The notes: generated by a model not told the origin, from the sequence alone. 26,163 nt of DNA from a virus (IMGVR_UViG_3300027806_000142:1-26163), one strand, 5' to 3'. Counted from the stretch's first letter, positions 1 to 5,761 are shown. Numbers and translations: made by a program.

Positions 1-47
1 AAATGTATGACAACTGTCCATACTTTTTCTTTTGGTGTACTTTCCAT
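1..47 (-). CDS. Start of a leftward gene cut by the window edge (partial)
   Basis: An ATG at 47-45 opens a frame that stays open to the window edge (begins MESTPKEKVW). It lies one base after the stop codon of the preceding minus-strand gene, the tight spacing seen throughout this cluster. Only 15 codons are visible, so no function can be given. Confidence 0.4.
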   Translation of the reverse strand, partial: MESTPKEKVWTVVIH

Positions 48-48
48 A

Positions 49-282
49 TCAATGATAGGTATTTGGGTCCACAAACAATCCTAACACCACGTACTTGCCT
101 GAGCGTACGTAGCCATGAACGCGTTGTCCATGAAACACATCCATACCCTTCAGACCTTTCTTGGTCAGCTCAAACTTGTCAAGCTTATAGGTCATGGTAT
201 CTGTGTCAATGTACTTGCGTATCACCTTGGGCTTATCCTCAAGGGTGCTTACGTAGTCAAACATGTAGTGAATGTTACTCAT
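49..282 (-). CDS. Small hypothetical protein, 77 aa
   Basis: The frame is open further upstream, but I start it at the ATG at 282 (MSNIHYMFDY). That ATG overlaps the stop of the 43-aa gene upstream, and the residues before it look non-coding (Arg/Thr-rich). The protein is soluble, with a lysine-rich middle and a hydrophobic C-terminal strand (YVVLGLFVDP). It is the third member of a coupled three-gene set (599 to 49). I do not recognise the family. Confidence 0.65.
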   Translation of the reverse strand: MSNIHYMFDYVSTLEDKPKVIRKYIDTDTMTYKLDKFELTKKGLKGMDVFHGQRVHGYVRSGKYVVLGLFVDPNTYH

Positions 283-406
283 CGTCTTTGGATTTTGGTT
301 TATGTTTAGTTTTTCGTGTGTACTTCTTCTTGTTCTTGTGCAGGACTGGACGCGTGTGCGCCCAGATCTCCTGCATAGAAACTTCAACGACTTTAAGCTT
401 GGCCAT
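275..406 (-). CDS. Very small basic protein, 43 aa
   Basis: The frame runs from ATG at 406 to TAA at 275. It overlaps the gene before it by 14 nt and the gene after it by 8 nt, where its last codons share GATGAGTAA with the next ATG. The product starts MAKLKVVEVSMQEIW and ends in a strongly basic tail (HKNKKKYTRKTKHK) followed by an acidic KDDE. Correctly phased overlaps at both ends are the main evidence that it is translated. A basic tail could bind nucleic acid, but that is only a guess. Confidence 0.6.
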   Translation of the reverse strand: MAKLKVVEVSMQEIWAHTRPVLHKNKKKYTRKTKHKPKSKDDE

Positions 407-599
407 AGGTCTCGTGTACGTCATCTGCCACAGCTCCTGCTACAAACAGGTAAACAACACTTGGAAAAACCATGTAGGCAGGATGACCAGCGATTTCCTG
501 AAAGGTACCGGTGGTAACCATGGCAAAGAATGCTGCCACACACGCGTAAAGACAGCAATATGTTCCTAAGAAAGCCATAACGGCAATAAATGTTCTCAT
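393..599 (-). CDS. Small membrane protein, 68 aa
   Basis: The N-terminal residues 1-25 (MRTFIAVMAFLGTYCCLYAC onward) form one hydrophobic segment, and residues 40-58 (AYMVFPSVVYLFVAGAVA) form a second. The protein is probably an inner-membrane two-helix peptide, although the first segment could also be a signal anchor. It is the first gene of the overlapping trio. Phages often place such small membrane proteins in early accessory regions, where they act on host envelope functions. No specific role can be assigned. Confidence 0.65.
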   Translation of the reverse strand: MRTFIAVMAFLGTYCCLYACVAAFFAMVTTGTFQEIAGHPAYMVFPSVVYLFVAGAVADDVHETYGQA

Positions 600-611
600 A
601 GTTCAGTGGTT

Positions 612-737
612 TTAAGAAAGTTCATTTACAAAAATTGTTACTACTACAACACAAATGCAGACGGTCAAGAGTACACCGGCAAGTATGCCTTGTTTAAACT
701 CATTTTCCATGTCAGCGTGATTAAACTCTTTTTTCAT
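612..737 (-). CDS. Single-pass membrane peptide, 41 aa
   Basis: The frame runs from ATG at 737 to TAA at 612. It begins MKKEFNHADMENEFKQG and continues into an uninterrupted hydrophobic helix of about 19 residues (ILAGVLLTVCICVVVVTIF), ending in NELS. The start follows the leader motif AACCCTTAA (742-750 on the opposite strand), which precedes several other genes here. The gene is 12 nt upstream of the 68-aa membrane protein, so the two are probably co-transcribed. The function is unknown. Confidence 0.65.
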   Translation of the reverse strand: MKKEFNHADMENEFKQGILAGVLLTVCICVVVVTIFVNELS

Positions 738-766
738 TTGTTTAAGGGTTTTTGATTTAACTGCGG

Positions 767-988
767 TTAGTAATTGACCATCGGATAGTTGCTGATGATC
801 TCTAGATTCAGGTTTTCAGCAAGTATTCGCTTGCATTTGTAAAAATCAGACCCAAGGTCTGTAAGGAAACCACCATCAAAGGCGATGTTGAAAGCACCTT
901 CAGGAGAGAGCTGTTTGCAAATCACTACCTCAAATGTCTTCTCAGAAGGCTTGTCCATCATGGACGGGTGAAAACGTGACGCATGCAT
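767..988 (-). CDS. Small hypothetical protein, 73 aa
   Basis: This soluble protein begins MHASRFHPSMMDKPSEK. A second Met pair at residues 10-11 is an alternative start. The middle (FEVVICKQL...NIAFDGGFLTDLGSDFYKCKRIL) looks like a small alpha/beta fold. The start is preceded by AACCCTTAA (999-1007 reverse). It is the first gene after a 32-bp gap in the leftward cluster. I do not recognise the family. Confidence 0.65.
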   Translation of the reverse strand: MHASRFHPSMMDKPSEKTFEVVICKQLSPEGAFNIAFDGGFLTDLGSDFYKCKRILAENLNLEIISNYPMVNY

Positions 989-1020
989 ATCGTAGGGTTT
1001 AAGGGTTTACAAAGTAAAAG

Positions 1021-1251
1021 TCAGGCGCGTTTATAGCGCCCGACTACGCTCACAGAGGTGTTCCCCTGATCGCATCCACAGCCACACTGCCATCCACTGA
1101 CGTAGACAACACGGTTCTTGGAACTCAACTTGAAATAGGCAAATGCTTCAGAGTCTTGCCAAAGCTCCAATTGCTTATTCACAATGGTATTTTGAAACTT
1201 GACCCAATGCTCTGCCTGTTTCTGGGTGTTGAACACGATGAACTTACTCAT
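1021..1251 (-). CDS. Small Cys-containing hypothetical protein, 76 aa
   Basis: The protein begins MSKFIVFNTQKQAEHWVKFQ and carries a compact Cys cluster near its C-terminus (GWQCGCGCDQGN, about residues 53-64) that could hold a metal or a disulfide. The first 35 residues predict a strand and a helix. The leader contains AACTCTTAAT, a variant of the local start-associated motif. It is followed downstream by the 73-aa gene. No family assignment. Confidence 0.65.
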   Translation of the reverse strand: MSKFIVFNTQKQAEHWVKFQNTIVNKQLELWQDSEAFAYFKLSSKNRVVYVSGWQCGCGCDQGNTSVSVVGRYKRA

Positions 1252-1637
1252 GGTTGTGGTATTAAGAGTTAAACTTCGACAGATTTAGGGGGAACTTTAT
1301 CTGTCCCCCTTGCGCTCTGTCTTCAGCGCGACATAACCGAGCATATCCAGTTATGAGTCTTGACCTCCCCACATGCGGGTCAAACGGCCTAATATTATAA
1401 CGCTCTATGCTATCCAACTTGCAAGCGTCCTGGCTGTCCCCTGTCTCAGCAGTCTGTTAGAGATTGTCAGGGTTAGGAATAGACTAAACGGCAGGTTGTC
1501 ACCCTAACATAACCTTGTCATGTCAGCAAATCCATACGGGCATCACCCCGTTTCTCATCATGTAGGACACACTATCCGCTGTATGTTGCGGAACGTATCT
1601 TAAATGCGATGTAGTATTAGCAAAAAACCCCATGCAC
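1252..1637. other. Gene-free stretch with several small hairpins
   Basis: I see no convincing coding frame in these 386 bp. The stretch holds several local inverted repeats: AGGGGGA/TCCCCCT at 1287-1293 and 1304-1310, TTGACC/GGTCAA around 1359-1382, and ACGGG/CCCGT at 1536-1540 and 1547-1551. They may be parts of leader or terminator structures for the leftward genes, or of an untranslated RNA. None has a clear U-tract. Confidence 0.4.
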
Positions 1638-1970
1638 TTACCGACGTGCACGGGGTGTGGGTTCAGGCCCATCTTTGCGCTTGCAAAAAAGGTATGAACC
1701 TGAGGAAGAAGGGGTGGTGTATCCTGTCCCAAGCTTACCATCAAAGACAACCGCCTTGATATCATGAAAGTAGTCCATCTCTAACAGTTGTGCATTGGAT
1801 ACATACTTCACCTTGTAATGACCCCACTTGGAGATAACATTACGCTCCTTCAGACGTTTGGGGGAAACGTCTTTGAACACATACAAGGTCTTATGACCCC
1901 AGTGTTCGTAGGCTACACAGCCTTTGTACAAGCCCCAAGTACTTGAGTACATACGATTTGCAATCTGCAT
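1638..1970 (-). CDS. Hypothetical protein, 110 aa
   Basis: The gene begins MQIANRMYSSTWGLYKGC. The first 75 residues look like a normal soluble fold with alternating strands (KTLYVFKDV, YKVKYVS). The last 35 residues (SSSGSYLFCKRKDGPEPTPRARR) are low-complexity and basic. The start has AACCCTTAAAA about 12 nt upstream, and a strong leftward terminator hairpin lies just beyond (2003-2025). This gene is therefore probably transcribed separately from the lipoprotein gene upstream. Unknown family. Confidence 0.6.
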   Translation of the reverse strand: MQIANRMYSSTWGLYKGCVAYEHWGHKTLYVFKDVSPKRLKERNVISKWGHYKVKYVSNAQLLEMDYFHDIKAVVFDGKLGTGYTTPSSSGSYLFCKRKDGPEPTPRARR

Positions 1971-2002
1971 AGGAGTTGAGTTTTAAGGGTTGAGAAAAAA
2001 AT

Positions 2003-2025
2003 AGAGAGGTTTATCCTACCTCTCT
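2003..2025 (-). terminator. Rho-independent terminator, leftward
   Basis: AGAGAGGT (2003-2010) and ACCTCTCT (2018-2025) form a perfect 8-bp stem with a 7-nt loop. On the minus strand the stem is followed by TATTTTTTC (from 2002 leftward), a good U-tract. It would end transcripts coming from the lipoprotein gene, or act as an attenuator 33 nt before the 110-aa gene. Confidence 0.75.
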
Positions 2026-2311
2026 GTTAGAACCTGCATTGTCTGGTTGATGCCAGAGTACAGCTTATACATGTTCCACCAATCACTTCACCAGTCGGTT
2101 TTCCATGTAAATCTCAGGCCGTTAGAAGTAACGATACTACTAATGCTCCAGGCTGTTCATTCAACAGGATTGCTCCTGTTCAGTCTTGTTCCCCTGGTTT
2201 GTTTCAGGTACACAGAGTTATCAGCTCTGAACCCATACGCTTTTCAGCCCATAGTGGGGCCTGTTATCATCTTCAAACTACACAGCAAGTGTGCAGTCTA
2301 TGTGCATCAAA
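2026..2311. other. Gene-free stretch with multiple short hairpins
   Basis: No reliable coding frame is seen on either strand. It contains a run of short perfect hairpins: CGTTA/TAACG (2120-2133), AACAGGA/TCCTGTT (2163-2180) and CAGAG/CTCTG near 2212-2230. On the minus strand the second has a GCAA (GNRA-type) tetraloop. Because it ends at a terminator on the minus strand, it could be the 3' untranslated part of the lipoprotein transcript or an independent small RNA. Confidence 0.4.
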
Positions 2312-2557
2312 TCAATCAGCGTAGTGATCTACTACTGCCTGGAGCTCATCATCTGAGAGAGACATCATATCAGCCGTCTCAAGAATGGCATCGGTGATGT
2401 TCTCATCAGTCACATCTTCATAGGAGAGATGGAGAGAGTCAATGTGGTGAACAGCGTCTTCCACGGGAGAGCTGTCAGAAGTAGGGTATGTAGAGACCCA
2501 GGTGTCTGCGGTGCATGCCATAAGGCATATCACACAGAGAAAGAGAAACTGTTTCAT
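2312..2557 (-). CDS. Putative phage lipoprotein, 81 aa
   Basis: The N-terminus MKQFLFLCVICLMAC is a lipoprotein signal peptide with lipobox L12-M13-A14-C15. After lipidation at Cys15 the mature chain of about 67 residues is very acidic (DSSPVEDAV, YEDVTDENITD, SLSDDELQAVVDHYAD) and likely helical. It would be anchored in the inner or outer membrane facing the periplasm or surface. Small phage lipoproteins of this kind commonly block superinfection or protect against envelope-active phage products, but the sequence does not prove that role here. The gene is followed by hairpins and a terminator. Confidence 0.7.
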   Translation of the reverse strand: MKQFLFLCVICLMACTADTWVSTYPTSDSSPVEDAVHHIDSLHLSYEDVTDENITDAILETADMMSLSDDELQAVVDHYAD

Positions 2558-2575
2558 GGTGTTTCAGATTAATAG

Positions 2576-2710
2576 TTAGTACGGTGTAGTGAAGTAGGCA
2601 TAAGGCATAGTATCAAACGTAGCCAGGTATGCCATAACGTGGGTAAGGGATTCACCAAGCTCAACAATCCATGGACTGTCAGCTGTCATTTGTATGTGAA
2701 AGTACTTCAT
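2576..2710 (-). CDS. Very small hypothetical protein, 44 aa
   Basis: The open frame extends upstream to 2836, but I prefer the internal ATG at 2710 (MKYFHIQMTADSPWIVELG). It follows a leader AACCCTCAAAT like other starts here, and the upstream residues look like translated intergenic DNA. The product could be a small alpha/beta peptide ending TMPYAYFTTPY. It lies 18 bp upstream of the lipoprotein gene and is probably in the same transcript. Confidence 0.5.
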   Translation of the reverse strand: MKYFHIQMTADSPWIVELGESLTHVMAYLATFDTMPYAYFTTPY

Positions 2711-3137
2711 GGTTGTGCGGGGGATTTGAGGGTTGATGGAAAAAACGGGTGGCTGGTATGCTGATTCCCTATAGAGAGAAACAACAACATATATAGGTAA
2801 GCATATATAGACAGACATAAGTACGGATATACGCATGTACTTACACGCTTACTTAGGTATAGCTATCTACAGCGAGGTACAGTTGTGCACTTGTGGGGTG
2901 TGTCACGGAGTCAACAAAGGGTGTGAGGGGTGGTGGTTCCTCACCCTTACTCCCTCATACTCAGTGAGTTACCTCTGATTTTTACCGTTCTGATCAGTGC
3001 GCTTGGCCCTGCTTGGGTCGTGATGGAGGAGGTGTGAGCGTTGCTCTGAAAGAACTGCGGGTGTCTTCTCTCTATATATAGGGAAGAGAGACCAGGTTAG
3101 TCTCTCCCCCTCTATATATGTGAGAGGCACCACTTCC
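2711..3137. other. Gene-free stretch with AT palindromes and long inverted repeats
   Basis: No credible gene is seen in these 427 bp. Features: CATATATAG-type AT blocks repeated near 2788-2812. AAGGGT-gt-GAGG (2917-2928) pairs with CCTC-ACCCTT (2939-2948). A long imperfect hairpin at 3071-3120 has a 7-bp GAGAGAC/GTCTCTC core at 3086-3106. Below the core, GGG/CCC and TATATAT/ATATATA arms extend it outward. The last structure lies just after the stop of the 182-aa gene on the minus strand and may end or protect its transcript. Confidence 0.5.
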
Positions 3138-3686
3138 TTATGCAGGAAGTTCCGCTCCTTTGCGGGAGCGAGCAGGGCGCTCTGCAGGAAGGTCAGCCGC
3201 ATCCGCAGCTTTCTCCTTCGCAGCAGCATACGCCTGACGAATGGCGTCACCATTGTCATGCGCGCAACGGATGTCTTGCACCTCACCGGTCTGATCCCAG
3301 TACTTGTAGGCAACGATGCGCTCGCCTCCTACGGTACAGAACATGCCGTCCTTACCTGCACGCTTGAAGTAGCGCTTATACGCCTTCTCCTCGTCGGTGT
3401 TCTTACCCATGATCTCCTTGTGGATATGGGCAGGCACCTCAGACTGTGGCCACTCCATGACCACAATGCGACCTGGAAGCTCACCGCCTTTGGCCGACTG
3501 GATGATCTGCTTGAGTACGGGGATGGTACCCAATACAAGGGCCGATCTTTCCTCAGTCTCTGCCCAGCGACCGCCACCCATCTTTAGGGTAGACTGTCTC
3601 ACCTGGATGAAACCGTACTCTGGGTTGTTCTTACTTGCAGTGAATAATGCACCGCTCTCTGTTGGTTGAAGCTTTACTTTGCTCAT
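3138..3686 (-). CDS. Hypothetical protein, 182 aa, paralogue of the 185-aa neighbour
   Basis: Begins MSKVKLQPTESGALFTASKN. It shares a full-length pattern with the protein encoded at 3936-4493: an N-terminal strand-rich part ending in G-R-W-A-E, a central P-G-[RQ]-[IL]-V segment, then GKDG...CT.GG.RI (about residues 110-125), a Q-D...AHDN motif, and a charged tail ADLPAERP.R.RK.AE. The pair therefore arose by tandem duplication. The order (beta-rich body plus a disordered, charged tail) would suit a nucleic-acid-binding or scaffolding role, but I do not recognise the family. Its stop codon lies in the loop of a 6-bp hairpin (3132-3150). Confidence 0.75.
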   Translation of the reverse strand: MSKVKLQPTESGALFTASKNNPEYGFIQVRQSTLKMGGGRWAETEERSALVLGTIPVLKQIIQSAKGGELPGRIVVMEWPQSEVPAHIHKEIMGKNTDEEKAYKRYFKRAGKDGMFCTVGGERIVAYKYWDQTGEVQDIRCAHDNGDAIRQAYAAAKEKAADAADLPAERPARSRKGAELPA

Positions 3687-3877
3687 TGGTTAAACTGTTT
3701 TAGGTTAATTATTTATACTGACCCTGTTGGTGGGTGGGTGGTTTTGGGTGTAATGTGGCCCAAGTGGTGCGCAGTGCAGGGTCTCGTTTTGATCACCGCG
3801 CTACACCGATGGTGTCATATTGTTCCTCCTGGTGCTCCACTGGTGTGAGACAGTGTTGCGTGTAGAGGAACGGTAGG

Positions 3878-3919
3878 CTACGCGGCAGCAGCTCCCCGAA
3901 GAGAGCCACCGCTGCGTAG
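3878..3919 (-). other. Strong RNA hairpin with UUCG tetraloop
   Basis: On the minus strand the two 19-nt arms pair along their whole length with one A-C mismatch and a few G-U wobbles, closed by a C-UUCG-G tetraloop, one of the most stable RNA loops known. On the plus strand the G-U pairs become C-A mismatches, so the fold is specific to leftward RNA. It begins 17 nt after the stop of the 185-aa gene and has no U-tract. It is therefore more likely a stability or processing element than a classical terminator. Confidence 0.6.
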
Positions 3920-3935
3920 TAAGGAAGCACAGCAA

Positions 3936-4493
3936 TTAGGCCTCAGCCTTTTTGCGGGTGCGCTTGGGACGCTCAGCAGGAAGATCCGCAGGAGTGTCGG
4001 CAGCCTCAGGAGCTGACTCAGACTTGGCAGCCTTCTTGGCCTCACGCCACGCCTTGATCTCAGCCTGATTGTCATGCGCTACGAGCTTGTCCTGCATGAC
4101 CCCTTGAGGATCATACTCGGTGAAGCGCAGGATACGCACACCACCCGCAGTACAGACAGGGCCGTCTTTCCCTGGGCGCTTGAGGGCATACTTCAGCTGC
4201 TCTTCTCCCTCTTTCTTGGGATTAAGCATCTTGGCATACGCCTCACGCTCGGTCTCTAAATACTCAAGGGTGACAAGCTGACCAGGCACATTGTCCCCAT
4301 AGGCGTCCATCCAAGCTTTGAGGGCCTTGATGTCTCCCATGATGCGGGTGATTCTCGTTTGAGATTCCGCCCAACGCCCATTAGTGATGGCCTTCTCAGA
4401 TACAAGGGCGATTGAACCTTGAGAAGGGTTAGACTTGCTAACACGGATTTTGGCGCCTGATTCAGACGCGAGAACAGAAATTTGAGCTGACAT
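3936..4493 (-). CDS. Hypothetical protein, 185 aa, paralogue of the 182-aa neighbour
   Basis: Begins MSAQISVLASESGAKIRVSK. It aligns end to end with the next gene downstream: NGRWAESQTR versus GGRWAETEER, VPGQLVTLEY versus LPGRIVVMEW, GKDGPVCTAGGVRIL versus GKDGMFCTVGGERIV, VAHDNQAEIKAWREA versus CAHDNGDAIRQAYAA, and the tail ADLPAERPKRTRKKAEA versus ADLPAERPARSRKGAEL. The tail is basic and probably disordered. The intergenic distance to its paralogue is 249 bp with no gene. Function unknown; both are likely early or middle proteins made in quantity. Confidence 0.75.
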   Translation of the reverse strand: MSAQISVLASESGAKIRVSKSNPSQGSIALVSEKAITNGRWAESQTRITRIMGDIKALKAWMDAYGDNVPGQLVTLEYLETEREAYAKMLNPKKEGEEQLKYALKRPGKDGPVCTAGGVRILRFTEYDPQGVMQDKLVAHDNQAEIKAWREAKKAAKSESAPEAADTPADLPAERPKRTRKKAEA

Positions 4494-4543
4494 TTGAGCT
4501 AAAATTTAAAGGTTGCGGAGAGAGGTGAATTGATTTAAAGGGC

Positions 4544-4578
4544 GCATACGATCTATCTCTCCATTGTAGATCGCATGC
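4544..4578 (-). other. 12-bp leader hairpin
   Basis: GCATACGATCTA (4544-4555) and TAGATCGCATGC (4567-4578) form a 12-bp stem with an 11-nt loop. The single non-Watson-Crick position is a G-U wobble on the minus strand and an A-C mismatch on the plus strand, so the fold suits leftward RNA. It lies 50 nt before the 185-aa gene start and could be a leader element, or the end of the transcript from the small gene upstream. Confidence 0.5.
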
Positions 4579-4620
4579 ACCCTGTCGCTGTGCGGTGGGC
4601 CACTCCCGTGACCCTGACAA

Positions 4621-4684
4621 ATCATTGCTCTAAGCAGAACTCTCTGAAATACGCGTACGCCTCAGAGAGTGACTTAGCAATGAT
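4621..4684. repeat. 64-nt inverted repeat (cruciform or RNA hairpin)
   Basis: The outer arms ATCATTGC..TAAG (4621-4634) and CTTAGCAATGAT (4673-4684) give 12 bp with a 2-nt bulge. The inner arms ACTCTCTGA (4639-4647) and TCAGAGAGT (4662-4670) give 9 perfect bp, around a 14-nt loop. There is no U-tract on either side. Confidence 0.65.
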
Positions 4685-4720
4685 GGTATGCCCCGCGATG
4701 ATGAAAATCTTCATGATCAT
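4622..4720 (-). CDS. Micro-ORF, 32 aa, overlapping a long inverted repeat
   Basis: The frame runs from ATG at 4720 (a second ATG is at 4714) to TGA at 4622. The product MIMKIFIIAGHTIIAKSLSE continues with AYAYFREFCLEQ: a hydrophobic strand pair, then an amphipathic helix, which is protein-like. However, its 3' half coincides with a 64-nt inverted repeat (4621-4684) that includes the stop codon, so the DNA or RNA structure may be the selected feature. An AACCCAAATG leader precedes the start. Confidence 0.45.
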   Translation of the reverse strand: MIMKIFIIAGHTIIAKSLSEAYAYFREFCLEQ

Positions 4721-5122
4721 TTGGGTTTACTGCTGAATCTCATGGGGGGTGGGCGGTGTTGTGTGGTTTGGTGGGGGTGGTGTTGGTGGGGACTCCCCAC
4801 TCTCTCCCCCTCAGACCAAATCCTCCCCCTCACACGTTTCTGTGTCCCTGAGCATGGTGGGTAACTTGGTGGGAACATGGGGGGGGGTATGTTCACCCCT
4901 GCAGTTAACCGGGGGTAGGTGAAAACCAGCGTACCCTAGGGGGATCATCTAAGTAGCGCTACCTATGTCAAGTTTTTAGTGTAAAAAACTGGACATTTGT
5001 GCATGAAGAATTTGGAAAAATTCATGCAGATTTTGCAAACATTTGCGACAAGTTGGTCGGTGACTTAGTCGGTTACTTGTACGGTGGTCTTGTAACAAAT
5101 CCTTAGGTAAAAATGTGACAAC
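4721..5122. other. Gene-free, palindrome-rich stretch; candidate origin or control region
   Basis: No convincing gene lies here. The left half is strongly G-rich on the plus strand, including a run of nine G at 4879-4887 and several G3-G6 tracts at 4743-4790. Palindromes are dense: GTGGGGA-c-TCCCCAC (4786-4800), CCCTAGGG (4934-4941), GTAGCGCTAC (4953-4962) and GCATGAA/TTCATGC around 5001-5026. In addition GCAAA-ca-TTTGC lies near 5035-5046, and ATTTG-cg-ACAAG pairs with CTTGT-aa-CAAAT (5040-5099). CTCCCCCTCA is repeated directly near 4804 and 4823. Such a cluster suits a replication origin or multi-operator site. Confidence 0.45.
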
Positions 5123-5149
5123 AAAAAACCCCAGCGATGAGGCCGGGGT
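5123..5149 (-). terminator. Rho-independent terminator, leftward
   Basis: ACCCC (5128-5132) pairs with GGGGT (5145-5149), extended by GC/GC inside, and on the minus strand is followed by TTTTTTG. It lies about 50 nt after the stop of the 66-aa gene and would end the two-gene transcript from 5678. The plus-strand side has only TCTTTG and would terminate weakly. Confidence 0.75.
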
Positions 5150-5196
5150 CTTTGTCCTGCTTGTCACGTAACAGGTCCCAAGGTAGCGGTCGAGGG

Positions 5197-5397
5197 TTAG
5201 TTCTGTAGGAAGTCTGGTGTTTTCTCTCTGGCGAGTTCTATCTCATAGTGCCACTGCTCGTTCATGCCGATGGCAAGTTTGTAAAGCATGCCGCCATCTA
5301 CTGTGATCTGTAGGGCTACAATGATGCGGGGAAATTGGTCCGGGTCTGTGCGTAGGTATACAAGCTCGCCCAGCTTGAATCTGTTGTTGATGGTCAT
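5197..5397 (-). CDS. Small conserved-looking phage protein, 66 aa
   Basis: The frame is open upstream to 5532, but the ATG at 5397 (MTINNRFKLGELVYLRTDPD) overlaps the stop of the upstream membrane gene in an ATGA junction, which fixes the start. The pattern F-K-L-G-E-L-V-Y-L-R-T-D-x-D-Q-x-P-R-I-I, followed by a G-x-x-Y-x-L strand and W-H-Y-E-x-E, looks like a small beta-barrel seen in many Bacteroidota phages. Its function is unknown to me. Its transcript ends at the terminator at 5123-5149. Confidence 0.7.
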   Translation of the reverse strand: MTINNRFKLGELVYLRTDPDQFPRIIVALQITVDGGMLYKLAIGMNEQWHYEIELAREKTPDFLQN

Positions 5398-5678
5398 AGT
5401 GCCTGGGATATTAGGTTGGTCAATGCTTTGGAGGTCGCCAGTCCGGCCAGAGACCCTAGGGTCGCCCCCAGGGAGTACAGCACCCTGTCCATTGTGGTGC
5501 CAAATGCTATCTTCTTGATGTTGTGGGACCATATCATGGAGATCATAAAGGCGGCAAAGGTGACGCCCAGGTAAAACTCTCTACTAAGAAAATACGTATT
5601 AATTGCCACAAAATAAACTTGCACAGCACCGGTGGCAAACAGACTGAACTTTGACTTGATGTTAAATTGTTGTTTCAT
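5394..5678 (-). CDS. Small multi-pass membrane protein, 94 aa
   Basis: The protein has hydrophobic segments at about residues 11-30 (SLFATGAVQVYFVAINTYFL), 36-51 (YLGVTFAAFMISMIWS) and 67-93 (YSLGATLGSLAGLATSKALTN). The central loop SHNIKKIAFGTTMDR carries positive charge and is probably cytoplasmic. It resembles small membrane proteins recurring in Bacteroidota phage genomes. It is the first gene of a two-gene leftward unit. Its upstream region reads CTGTAGAGCTAAC on the minus strand, similar to the TTGTAGAG promoter-associated motif found elsewhere. Role unknown. Confidence 0.7.
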   Translation of the reverse strand: MKQQFNIKSKFSLFATGAVQVYFVAINTYFLSREFYLGVTFAAFMISMIWSHNIKKIAFGTTMDRVLYSLGATLGSLAGLATSKALTNLISQAL

Positions 5679-5761
5679 AATTTGTTAGCTCTACAGAAAA
5701 ATTTTGCTGCTTGGTTGGTTTTTATTAGCTTACCTCTCCAAAGTCAAAACCTTCTTTTCAA

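Noticed and set aside
3-569. 188-aa plus-strand open frame at the left edge
   Set aside because: It is antisense to three coupled minus-strand genes with protein-like products and starts; its own residue pattern is Cys/Ser-rich and looks like a shadow.
2047-2397. 116-aa plus-strand open frame
   Set aside because: It overlaps the lipoprotein gene on the other strand and covers a run of hairpins. Its composition is not protein-like and it lies in the wrong direction for the arm.
3780-3830. AGGAGG followed by ATG on the minus strand
   Set aside because: The frame after it has only five codons, and genes in this window do not use Shine-Dalgarno sites, so it is likely chance.
4743-4790. Firm G-quadruplex call on the plus strand
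   Set aside because: G-tracts are present but the loops between the long tracts are uneven and partly over 20 nt, so only a general possibility is stated.
4999-5107. Plus-strand frame reading VHEEFGKIHADFANICDKLV onward
   Set aside because: The product looks protein-like, but there is no ATG, only a GTG, and the DNA is dominated by inverted repeats. It also lies in a leftward arm. I could not support it as a gene.
4976-5167. 63-aa minus-strand open frame
   Set aside because: It begins upstream of and runs through the leftward terminator at 5123-5149, and the product has no coherent pattern.
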